Assembly: GCF_018139145.2 (NCBI RefSeq)
Contig: NC_059487.1
Span: forward strand, 4,547,792 to 4,611,791
Length of the DNA: 64,000 nt
DNA from: Gymnogyps californianus
Taxonomy: Eukaryota; Chordata; Aves; Accipitriformes; Cathartidae
Reading direction: 5' to 3'
Shown one piece after another: positions 13,286 to 23,300 of the stretch; the stretch's first letter is position 1; each line of letters begins with the position of its first letter. The notes beneath the pieces are model-generated. The model saw only the letters and a program-made list of their open reading frames with translations, did not search any database and had not been told where the DNA came from. The translations under genes and the position numbers were made by a program.

Positions 13286-14205
13286 AACAACAATAAAAAA
13301 AAAAAAGTGTTACTACACTGACTTGGTACTGCCTTGGTGGTGTTAACGATGTCAAAAATACTTTGACTTGAGATATTACTGATTCCATGCTAAAGGTCAG
13401 CTTCAGGGTGTGCTAGTTAAACAACTGCAGCAATTTAAGATGACACCAGTCCTTCGCTATTCTAGCCTAACAAAGGTTACCGCTCCAGCAAAAGTGGTGG
13501 AAGTAAATGTGAGTACCTCAGCTGCCGCAATTCAAAAAGACCAGCAAAGTAAATGAGTAGACAGGACTGTGAATAGTGACAGTGGAGGCACAGAGCAGCT
13601 TTCCTTTCTGAGCCCCTTCTGCAAAGGAACATACAGTCAAGGCACAGAGAAAGAGAAGACACACAAGACATTAAGCTCTTCCACTGCTTCAAATATATCT
13701 TTTGGGATTTCTATAAAGCCTGAGGATTAGGACTGCCATGTTTGCAAAGAGACTTCTGGCTTCAGCTCTTATTGAGCATGGGAAATACGTCTAATTTTTA
13801 GTCACACACTCCCCTGTAAGAAATCTGAAGCAGCTTTTAAAAATACATAGTATCAGCCATACATACCAGGGGAGTTTCTATATATAGTTGAGTTAAACTT
13901 CTTATCTTAGAGGAATAGGTAGAAATTTTCACTGTTTCAAATGCAATTCTCAAGGACTTTTAAAATATGTATACATACCTTTAAATCTATATACACACAT
14001 ATTTATACAGTACACACATATGATAGTTATTCTGTACAATTTTGTGTTACCTTTACCTTGTATACAACAGGAGTCATTCCAAATAGGGAAGACAGAAAAA
14101 ACTCTCATTAGTCATTAACCAAGCAGAAACCAATCTTACAGCTTTCTCTTACCCAAGAGGCCAGGGAGTCAGGCAGAGGTGGGGGGGAAAAAAAAAAAAA
14201 AAAAA
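13286..14205. other. Probable ADIG 3' flank or 3' UTR, no gene seen
   Basis: AT-rich sequence with no coding signal. An 18-A run (14188-14205, preceded by seven G) touches the ADIG stop codon; on the gene's strand it is a T run. A short simple-repeat-like AT/ATAC patch lies at 13965-14040. This may be ADIG 3' UTR, but no convincing poly(A) site was identified. Confidence 0.4.
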
Positions 14206-14567
14206 TCAGAGCTGAGGCACAAAAGCAGTAGATATGCAAAGAGGTAGTCTGGTCACACTACTCACCATCATGATCTTACAGAAATTGCTCTTCTCAATGT
14301 GGGAATATCTTATCTCCTGGCTCTGAGACCAGCTGTCTGAGATTACAGCAGAAAGACTTTGCTTTTGGCTTTTTGGATTTGAACTCAGATAAGCAGGCTT
14401 GGGCCTCAGTTTTCCCACAGATCCACTGGATTGCACCTCCTCTTGCATTTCTGTACTGGATGTGTTATTCTGGTTTTCTTCCTCTGTTGGTTCATCCTCA
14501 AATTTAGAGTCAGAATCAGGCTCATCAGAAGATTGTTTCTTTATTTCTTCTGCACTGGGCATCTGTG
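14206..14567 (-). CDS. ADIG: ADIG putative terminal exon (acidic tail)
   Basis: The exon follows a good pyrimidine-rich acceptor (TTTTTAAACCTATTTCTAG). It reads [16 protein letters not shown], continues with a stretch dominated by Asp, Glu, Ser, Thr, Asn and Gln, and stops at TGA (14208-14206). Low-complexity acidic composition and the absence of stops over 120 codons favour coding over chance, but the final 19 residues look less constrained and lie beyond a good internal donor near 14264. I do not recognise sequence similarity to the human ADIG tail. Confidence 0.55.
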
Positions 14568-16500
14568 CTAGAAATAGGTTTAAAAAGAACATGTACAATA
14601 CCTGTACGTGACTTTTTCTCCCTAGCTGTATGCCTTGCATGTTCTACCTAGGAGCTGGGCAAGGTTCTTCTTGCAAATCTTTTTCAGCTGTAATAAAGGA
14701 TTTCCAAACCCAACTAGGCAATAAGAGGCCTGTACAAGTGTTTGATTTTAACCAATTAGCTCTTAATCAGCAACTATATTAAAGGAGGAGCTGAAACACA
14801 TACCACTTTTTACTTGTGCCTGCTGTGAACTAGTATAAAATAAGTGGGTATGACTGAATTAGGAAGTTATTAAAAAGAGCACTGTTTTATTTTTTCTTTT
14901 AAGAGCGATTGAGAAACACTGTAATGTTCTAATCCTGTAAACACACTAGCATGTAAAAATCTAGTAATGTGTCTAGTCTTATTGATTAAAACGAAATTTA
15001 GAGCATTTGTGGAAATTGTTGGAGGCCTGGTGCTAATAACAGTCACTATAGGGCCAGAAATTGTGAAGGTCAATGTAGTACGCATAACCTGAAAATCTCA
15101 TTCAAAGCATCAAGAGATTCCAGAGTTGCTCTGTCTGGGCAAAAAGTATAAGTATGTGGCACAGCTACCCTTTCCCTATGCAAAACAGATATTTTATTCT
15201 GCTTTGCAGACGTCAGCAGTAAGCCATGCCTATGCTGCTCAGGGTACCTTGTACAATTGTCACAACCTCTTACAACCTGCATTTTTTAATTACTGTGCTC
15301 GGTTACTCCCAAGAGTACACTTGAGGTGTGGAGGGAAGATACTTTACTATTGAAGCAAGCAGAGGCTGTTATGAGCATCAGTTGTGTGCTAAGCCTGCAA
15401 AATGGGGGCTGGAAGTAAAAAATTCAGCATCCACACACAGGCAGGACAGGAAAGGAGGGAGGAGGACAACCTGTGCTGTGGTGAGTACCTCCTGTTCCTC
15501 TGCTGTCTGGGGGTATTGTCTCATTGTCGCTATTCCTATGGGATCTATTATAGGACTGGCTACCACGCTATTAAGTGAGAACAGAGGGCCAATTCTATTC
15601 TACCAAATAGAAGTAAAAGCTTGCTGAAGTAAAATTTTGTTCTTATTTTCCTTCCTACAGCTGTTCTGCAAAGGCAGAATCACTGCTTTTGAACTTACGA
15701 TTGATTCCTCAGCCGGGATTGCTTGTGCTCCAGCATTAGAGCAAACTAGCAAGGCTTTATCCTCGTGAGTACATCAACAAGCCTATTATTAGCCTAAACC
15801 AAAGCCTGTTATCAGTTACTGACATGTTAGAAATAAGAATCAGTGATGAACTGGAAAGAGGAGCAAAATACACAAATAAATGAAGATGCACGTCCTGCTC
15901 CCTTCAAAAATTTCCTATCAGCCTCAGCATTGATAAAAGAATCCCTTAACAGCTCCCCTGGTAACACCCTCCACCCCCCAAAAAAGAAGTAGTGTAAGAG
16001 AACTATAATGCCAGAGTCTGAAAGTGTACAAAATTAGAGGGTTAGGTTTGCTCTCTGGGGGATTTTTTAATAGAAATTTACAAAAATTACTTGTCCTTTG
16101 CCTTTCTTAAATTAAAGTACCTCTGAGAAAAAGGGAGAGGGTAAGGAAGAACAGCGGGCAGCAGCTTGTCGTCTTATAAGCATTTTTAATAGAAAAGCAT
16201 AATCATTTGAGTTTGGTTTTCCATATGCTACCAACAGTACTAAAAAACCCTTTAGTTTCCTTCCGTGACAAGTGGCATTAGCCTAAAAATAGCTAGCAGA
16301 GTGCTTTAAAGATGAAGCTAATAGATAAAGCCTTTATGCAGGAGCATTTTATCTGATCAACTGCAGAACTTACCTTCATTAAGTAGAAGCTGTAGCCAGA
16401 TAATCATTATGATCAACAGCATTACAAATGGCAAACAAAACCAGAAGAAAAGAAGAGGAAAGGTCAGATCATTCACCAAAGGAACCAGAGGATACTTCAT
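14206..16500 (-). CDS. ADIG: Adipogenin homologue (ADIG), minus strand, spliced
   Basis: The conserved first exon (16374-16500) encodes [14 protein letters not shown] followed by one hydrophobic segment (about residues 14-40), matching mammalian adipogenin, a small single-pass membrane protein of adipocytes linked to lipid-droplet formation. It ends in phase 1 at a good GTAAG donor. The next frame-compatible exon on the same strand (14206-14567, behind TTTCTAG) gives join 16500..16374, 14567..14206, a 162-residue protein. An alternative includes a 47-nt microexon at 15699-15745 and starts the last exon at 14562, giving 176 residues. The tail is acidic and Ser/Glu/Gln-rich, with no domain I recognise, and is far longer than the roughly 80-residue human protein. 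The end may instead be shortened by a donor (ATG|GTGAGT) near 14264. Exon 1 is secure; the tail is an inference from splicing. Confidence 0.75.
15661..15764 (+). other. Exon-like segment on plus strand opposite the ADIG intron
   Basis: A 104-nt segment is bracketed by a strong acceptor (TTATTTTCCTTCCTACAG ending at 15660) and a strong donor (CCTC|GTGAGT at 15765). One frame is open throughout. No partner exon or family was recognised. It could belong to an antisense non-coding transcript or be chance. It overlaps the proposed minus-strand microexon. Confidence 0.25.
15699..15745 (-). CDS. ADIG: Possible ADIG microexon (uncertain)
   Basis: A 47-nt open segment sits between TTGCTAG and a strong donor (AATC|GTAAGT). 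It fits phase 1 from exon 1 and leaves phase 0, matching the alternative acceptor CACAG|ATG at 14562; it would add 16 residues. The acceptor has a poor pyrimidine tract. The same DNA carries stronger splice signals on the plus strand, so the microexon may be fortuitous. Confidence 0.25.
16374..16500 (-). CDS. ADIG: ADIG coding exon 1
   Basis: 127 nt: 42 codons plus one base, ATG at 16500-16498, donor GT at 16373-16372 (context GAAG|GTAAG). It encodes the conserved N-terminus and the transmembrane segment, rich in Leu, Phe, Ile and Trp, ending LLLNE before the splice. An AG shortly upstream (CTTAGTGTAG) could be the acceptor of a 5' UTR exon. The following intron (to 14568, or to 15746 if the microexon is used) shows no repeat I recognise. 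Confidence 0.9.
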
Positions 16501-17739
16501 TGCTTGCTTCAGGCTACACTAAGTTTAGAACAGCTTGCCTGCTCTGCTTTACTAACTGCCTTTTAATAACTCTCGTTGCATCACTGTGTTAATCACAAGA
16601 AGACAGCTGATGTACTCAGCATGGTTAGCAAAAGGGACAGCCCTGTGCTATGCAGGGAGGGAGTAATAAGGATTAAATACGGGATAAGAACAACTGAGAA
16701 AACATCTGATTTGATTGTCCTTCCTTCGGCTGCTATTTAAAGGATAAATACAAGTTAGGAAGCTTTCAAGGCTTATGTTAAAACAGTAGTTAAAGGTATG
16801 TTTATGTCTTCAGATATAGGGGAGATAATCAAGCACTTCAGCCACTTTGAAACTGGGCAGCCAAGGTTGCTTTTGAGAAATCAATAAAGCAGAATCAACC
16901 CTGTAGAGATGTGTAGAGGATGACTAGCTCAAAATTACTTCTCCCAGGCTCTCTTATTTGACATGGAGCACAAATATGTCCCATATCAACATGGACTCTA
17001 TTTTTAGCCTACTCTCTGTATTTCCATCTATTAGTTAATCCATTAGGAAAATAAACCTTTGTATTTTAATTGCCTTTCTATCTCCCTTCCCTCCAAGAAA
17101 GGCAAGCTAGCATGCTTCATAGGGTATGTGTCTATAAATGTATTGCTTAATAGTAAAGGATTTCAGTAGCGATCAAAGTAGGAACAGATATGTGACTTTG
17201 GTAACTTGATATTTATCACACTGTGTGTTTCTTCTTCAATAAAATAAAACCATTATCTATCACGTACCTCACAGGGGGTTGTTTGGCTAAATTAATTGTT
17301 TGTGTAGCTCTCAGTAAACCTCAGGAGAGAGCAGCTATGTAAGTACACATTATGAATGATTGCATGCATTTAACGTTCTTGCTTGTGTGCATGTGTTTGT
17401 TTTTATGTAGTAACAGCCCCTTGAAATGAGCCTTTTAATCCCAAGATCTAAATGAACTTTGCAAATTCTTATTAATTCACGTTAATAACACCCCTGCATG
17501 ATAAAAGAAAGCTATTATCCCTACTTTGTGCATTGGGTAAACCAGTGAGAAAAGCCATTAATGCCCTGAGCTTCAAGGACGCTAAATATTTGCAGTCCGC
17601 ATTTCACACAGCGGGGGTTGCAGGTTGGTGGCATTTCTGAGAATCAGGCTGTTAGTGGTTTGTCTACAAATGCCGTGACAAGAGCGACGGGAAGGAGCAG
17701 AATCCAGAAATTGTGATCTCTTCAGTTTTAAGGGTAAAG
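16501..17739. other. ADIG-ACTR5 intergenic region (upstream of both genes)
   Basis: About 1.2 kb of AT-rich DNA between the ADIG start and the ACTR5 CpG island. Because the two genes diverge, regulatory sites of ADIG should lie here. I see no clear TATA box or assigned factor site, and no repeat I recognise. Confidence 0.5.
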
Positions 17740-18740
17740 TGTTTCTCTTAGTCCTGTCACTGGGACCTCTCGGGGTCCACGCTGGCTCTTCACCGAGCCG
17801 AGCTGGCGGCCAGGTTTGGCGAGCGGCCCATCCTTCCCTCCGCCGCCGTGGCAGGAGGGCTCCCACCCTGCGTGCCCGTCTGCCCGGTGCAGGGCGCGGA
17901 TCCGGCAGAAGCTCGTTGAGAAGGCGAGGACGCCTCAGCCACGGCCGGCGCCCTGTTTTGGGCAGGGAGATGTGCACGCTGAGTGCTGGCGAGGCCTCGG
18001 CGAAGCAGCCGCTGTGTGCGGGATCTCCCAGGGCGGCCTGGCACACGCCAGGGCCGCGGGTGTTCACTTCCACGCAGGCCTCAGACACCGGGGAGGTTTC
18101 AAGGTCGAAGCTTAACTCGGAGTGGCAGAGGGCGCGGGTGTCCCTGCGTGAAGGGGGAGTTGGGGGGCGCAGGCCCGCCACCCCCGCGGCCCGGTCGACG
18201 GCTGCGGCTCGCCCGAGGGCCGCAGCCACCAGCCGGCGCTGCCCCGCGGCCCGGAACGTGTGTCGGCGCCCGCGTTCCCGGCCGGAGGGAGCCGGGGAGG
18301 GCGCAAAATGGCGGCGGCCTCGCGGGTGTTCGCCTTCCGCGATGCGCGCTGGGCCCCCGACCCGGTGCTGGAGCCGAGCGCGGCCGTGCGGACGCCGCAG
18401 CCGGTGCCGCTGGTGATCGATAACGGCTCCTTCCAGACGCGGGCGGGCTGGGCCTCCGCCGACCCCGCCGTCCCCGCCGAGCCCCTGCTGCGGTTCCGCT
18501 CGCTGGCGGCGCGCAGCCGCGGGGCCCGCGGCGGGGCCGGCGCCGAGACGCAGGTGGGCAACGACCTGGGGAGCCCCGAGCCGCTGCGGTGGCTGCTCCG
18601 CTCGCCCTTCGACCGCAACGTGCCCGTTCAGCTGGAGCTGCAGGAGCTGCTCCTCGACCATGTCTTCCAGCGCCTCGGCGTCGCCTCGCAGGTACCGCCG
18701 GGCGGGGGGGGGACGCCGGGCCGGGGTGAGGCCCTGAAGA
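17740..18740 (+). promoter_or_regulatory. ACTR5: CpG-island promoter of ACTR5
   Basis: CpG- and GC-rich sequence starts abruptly near 17740, covers the 5' UTR and first coding exon of ACTR5 and ends shortly after the exon 1 donor. No TATA box stands near the start, as is usual for housekeeping genes. The long minus-strand and plus-strand open frames here (for example 17582-18874) are composition artefacts. The island may also act on the divergent ADIG gene. Confidence 0.8.
18308..18691 (+). CDS. ACTR5: ACTR5 exon 1 (coding part)
   Basis: 128 codons, phase 0 end at CAG|GTACC. It contains FRDAR, the nucleotide-loop motif [14 protein letters not shown] and the SPFDRNVP motif. Codons are very GC-rich because the exon lies in the CpG island. 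The intron that follows (18692-19595) holds a CR1 3'-end relic. Confidence 0.95.
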
Positions 18741-20241
18741 AGCCGGTGAAACCGGGCCCGGCCCTGCGAGGGGCTTGGGTGGAGGGGGAGGTTGTGCGTG
18801 ATGGGAATGGAGAGGCCCAGCATCACCTGCTTGTCCAGGGACGTGGTGTTGTCCCCCTGCTCGCAGATAGTCACGGCCTGGGTGGATGAGCCCTGGGCAA
18901 CCTGCTGTGGCGACCCTGGCCAGGCCAGGTGCTCCCCAGGGGTGTCTTTTGAACCCCGCTATTCTCTTGATTTCTTCATAGTTTTGTGGTAAAAGGAAAG
19001 CAGGAGGATACAACTGCAGGGCGAGAGGCTTGGACTGCAGCATCTTGTCAGGCTGTGGCCGAGAACCAGTGTCCAGGATCAGTTTTTGAGAAGGATGTTA
19101 AACATTATTCGTTTTGCTCTTATTAGTAGTGCTCGTTGCCTGCTTGTTTTGTGTACCCAACTGAGTTGAGAGTTGCTCCTCAGACCATGAAGCCTTTGCC
19201 TGCATGACAACACCAGTTTGAAAGCTTTACCTAGTGCTGAACTAAACTTCCACCAGTTTTCACTCGCACTTCGTCTCCTCATTACATAGGTTTTGGTTAC
19301 TTAGATTTTTAATAATTAGTATATGCTTTTAAAAATCCATTCTCCTCCGCCCTTAGGGGTTTATTCTTTGGTTGAAATAACATTGGAAGCCTCGCTATAG
19401 ACAAGACTTCTTTTTTACTCCCTTAAGCATTAGATATAATTTAACTTACATGATCAATAGCCTGTACATAAAAGTGCTTTCTCATTGCTGTTTGGGAAGA
19501 GTTCTTGCTGATGTTCAAAAGAAGAGGCAAGGATAAGTATCCCTGGATTTTCCTTTCACACCTTTATTATTTTTCTTTTTTCTTGTCTCTTACAGGGTTG
19601 TGTTGATCATCCAATTGTTTTGACAGAAGCGGTGTGCAATCCTCTGTATTCGAGACAAATGATGTCAGAGCTCCTCTTCGAATGTTATCAAGTGCCAAAA
19701 GTGTCCTATGGCGTAGATAGCTTGTACAGTTTTTACCACAACAGAAGGCAGAACTGGCCCTGCAGTGGTTTGGTAATATCTTCAGGTTATCAGTGTACGC
19801 ACATTTTGCCAGTCTTAGAAGGCAGGTGAGTTCTTGGTGCCTTAAGTATGGTGCAGCCTCTCTTTGTCAGTCATTGACTTGTCAGGGATGCAAACACCCA
19901 TTCCTCCAGCATTAGGTATTCTAGCTCCTGCAGTATAAGTTCTTGTCAGGTCTTAATTTATACTGACGAGTTAAAACTAGGTCTGCAGATTTGCTAAGTT
20001 CTGTTGAATTTTGAATTGAAGAAACAGTGCTGTCCTTGTACATATTGTATTTTTAGTTACTATTCATGCATAGATCTGTACTTTCAAAAGTAGAAGGGGA
20101 TATCTGCCCCAAGTAAGATCAGGTGTTAAAAAACATATGTTAGGTTTTAAGGCAGCTTTGGGACAAAAAAAAACCTGCTCTGTGAGATTTCTGCAGTTCT
20201 TGAGGCTTTTATCATTCTGATTATGCTGCTATGTTGCTCTA

Positions 20242-20336
<95 letters not shown>

Positions 20337-23300
20337 CTTACTGGAGGAAATGGCTGTATTCTATCTGGTAGATGCTTCAAATTTTCGAGGGTTACACCTC
20401 GCCAACTGTGAAATGTTACAAAGGTTAAAGGAACTACTTTTAGCTCCACTAACCATCACTTCCCTTCTTAAAATAGAACATTTCCTTGCTGTAGCCAAAA
20501 TTATTTACTGGTTGTTTTGTTTTTTTTTTAAGGGCAAACAGAGCCTTTCAGAAAGCATCTGCAATAAACAAAGTAGTGATTATGCTTGTTGTCTGAGAAA
20601 AGCAGGTGTGTTAGGTTCACTGGTAACTGAATCTTGAAATACTTATCTGTGAATATTCATCTGTCAACCATATCAGAAATTAAATAATCCTGGGGAAAGC
20701 AGGAGGTCTGTTTTACACTGAACTTGTGGATCTCTCCAATCTCAGTTGTGTCTCTCTGCATTTTCAGGTTGGATGCTAAAAACTGCAAACGTATTAATCT
20801 TGGAGGGTGTCAAGCAGCTGTATATCTTCAACGCCTCCTTCAGCTGAAATACCCAGGACATTTTGCTGCCATCACTCTCAGTCGCATGGAGGAAATACTG
20901 CATGAGCATAGCTACATTGCAGAGGACTATATAGAAGGTAAAACCAGCTGTAATTTACCGCTAGATAGTGTTCATGCAAACTTAGTTTTGTCCTCTATAT
21001 CCCTTGTTCTCAAGTTGGCTGGGTTCTGGCAGAAATACTCTACTACTGTTTTGCTTTCTTTGTAGCTGTCTTTCTGGTAATCTACCTCATGGGAAATGCT
21101 TGACAACAGTTTCGAATTTAACATTAAGATAGAAATAAAATTAAATTACAAAAAAAAAAAATCTATATGAGTTCAAATTTCTCTGTGAATGAAAATTGGG
21201 ATTATTTCAGAGGAAAATAATTTAAAATTAGTTTGTTTTATTAGTTACTTTATACTTCCAACAAAACATTAAATTGGTTGGGGTGATTTCTGCATCTGGC
21301 CATGTTTCTTACCTGCTTTAAGGTTTCCAGAATTGCAGAGGACGCTTCTCATGACTTCTTGTGAATTAAAGAAGTTTTTAAATTTCCATGGTAAATGTGG
21401 AAAGTAGTGGCCAAAGAAGAGTGTTTTCTTAAACTTGTCACTTATGAAAGAGCCTACAGGAGTCCTTAGAAATATGTGAGAACTCTCCCTTACCTTGGGA
21501 AGAGAGAAGAGACGTTAGTGTGCACTTCCCACTTCTTAGTACTTTGTGTTTCCTGCATGCTGGAGATCAGAGTACTAAGAACCATGTGCACTGAGTATGT
21601 GACTGGAAGGTAGTGCTCCGAGGGGGCAGCTAAATACGGGGGCAGCTGCCAAGAGGTGACAGAATCCTAGGCTGGACCGTTGTTGCCTTCTTTCTTCTAA
21701 GTCTGAACTTAGCGTGGAGTGCGTACAACATACAAATCATCGTTTTCAGCCTGGCAAGACAGTTATTTTGCTTTCAAAACATTCAGAGCTACAGAAGTGG
21801 CGGTCCCCGGAGTACTATGAGAACAACATGCACAAGATGCAGCTGCCTTTCTCTAACAAACTGCTGGGAAGCACTCTGACATCAGAGGAAAAGCAGGAGA
21901 GGCGGCAGCAGCAATTACGTCGACTTCAAGAACTCAATGCACGTCGTCGAGAAGAGAAGCTGCAACTTGACCAAGAGAGGCTGGACAGGTTACTATACAT
22001 ACAGGTAATCAAGGCAAAGTTTTCTGTGTGATCTTGTGGGAGGAGGGCAGGCTGCCCTCGGAGCTTTATCAGAAGGTCATGCATCACTGTAAAGAAGCTA
22101 CGACGGTCCTGTGTATTTTCTGACAGGAGCTTTTTAAGTTTACTTGCAAGATAAAAGGGAGGGATTATCGATGCAGAGGATGCTTCCAGGTTCTGAACAG
22201 TACTTCTTTTGTGAAATATTTTGAGCGCTGCTGAAGCGTGCACATCATAATATCTAGTAATGAAGGCAAAGTACCTGTACACGCACAGTTGACAGATAGT
22301 TGGTTACTCTGTGTTGTTCATCATATCTAACTCTGATGTGTCTGTAGGAACTTTTAGAAGATGGTCAAATGGATCAGTTCCACAAAGCTTTGGTGGAGCT
22401 GAACATGGACTCTGCAGAAGAACTTCAGTCTTATATCAACAAATTGAGTCTGTCTGTTGAACAAACGAAGCAGAAAATCCTACAGGCAGAAGTCAATATT
22501 GAAGTAGATGTTGTGGACAGCAAGCCAGAGGTACAATTTCTTCACCAAGTCAGTCCTCTTCTTATCTCTGAGAGAATTAAGTTTCTATGCTTGAAAATGT
22601 GTCCCTTCAGATTTTTATTGATGAACTAAGCTTTTCCTTTAACACACGGCGACTCATTGTTAATTTGGCAACTGCTTCTCTTTTCCAGCTTTCCTATGCA
22701 GCTACGGAAGGTGACAGTTTTGATTTTGTAGAGTACGCCTGAAATCAGTAACCCTTCTTGTGCTGTTCTGCACTGTGCTCTGGGACATATCTTATAGTTT
22801 GATTCCGTGTAGTTCTAAGCATAATCTCTAGGCTTCCTGACAGTAGCTGAAGTACGGTTATATGAAATCAGTAAGTTTCCTTAAAAATTTCTTGCACACC
22901 TTTAAAAAGTTGGAGAAAAAAGAAAATAGCCCTTGTAGGTCAGAGAAGGCACCACTGAAGATACCACTGCTTCCCTTTGTAATTACTCATGGTAGTGTAT
23001 GCCAGCCACTGTCCTTACTTAAGGCTTGCTGAATTGCTTAGAGGTTGTAAATGCAGCAGCTAACATAATGATTTTGTTCATACTTTAAACCAACCTCTAA
23101 CTCTGCTTTTACATTAATTTTGGTGAAATAAATGGGCCTGGTATGTTGAAGAATTTTTTTTTTCTTCAGTGTCTGACAATTAAATGACATGGATTTTTAA
23201 GTACTTAAACCTCAAGTGATTATAATCCCAAGACAGTCATCCTTAAATGTCAGTAGCCTTCTATTAAAGATATAGAAGAACCTGTCAAGCTTTTTGTTAA

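Noticed and set aside
17582..18874. 430-codon open frame on the minus strand across the ACTR5 promoter, plus several overlapping frames of 200-314 codons
   Set aside because: Arg/Pro/Gly/Ala-rich, typical of antisense frames in CpG islands; the plus strand encodes the conserved ACTR5 exon 1.
22680..22745. Possible extra ACTR5 exon after TTTTCCAG in intron 5
   Set aside because: It has no matching donor and includes an in-frame stop; exon 5 joins exon 6 directly with correct frame and matches human.
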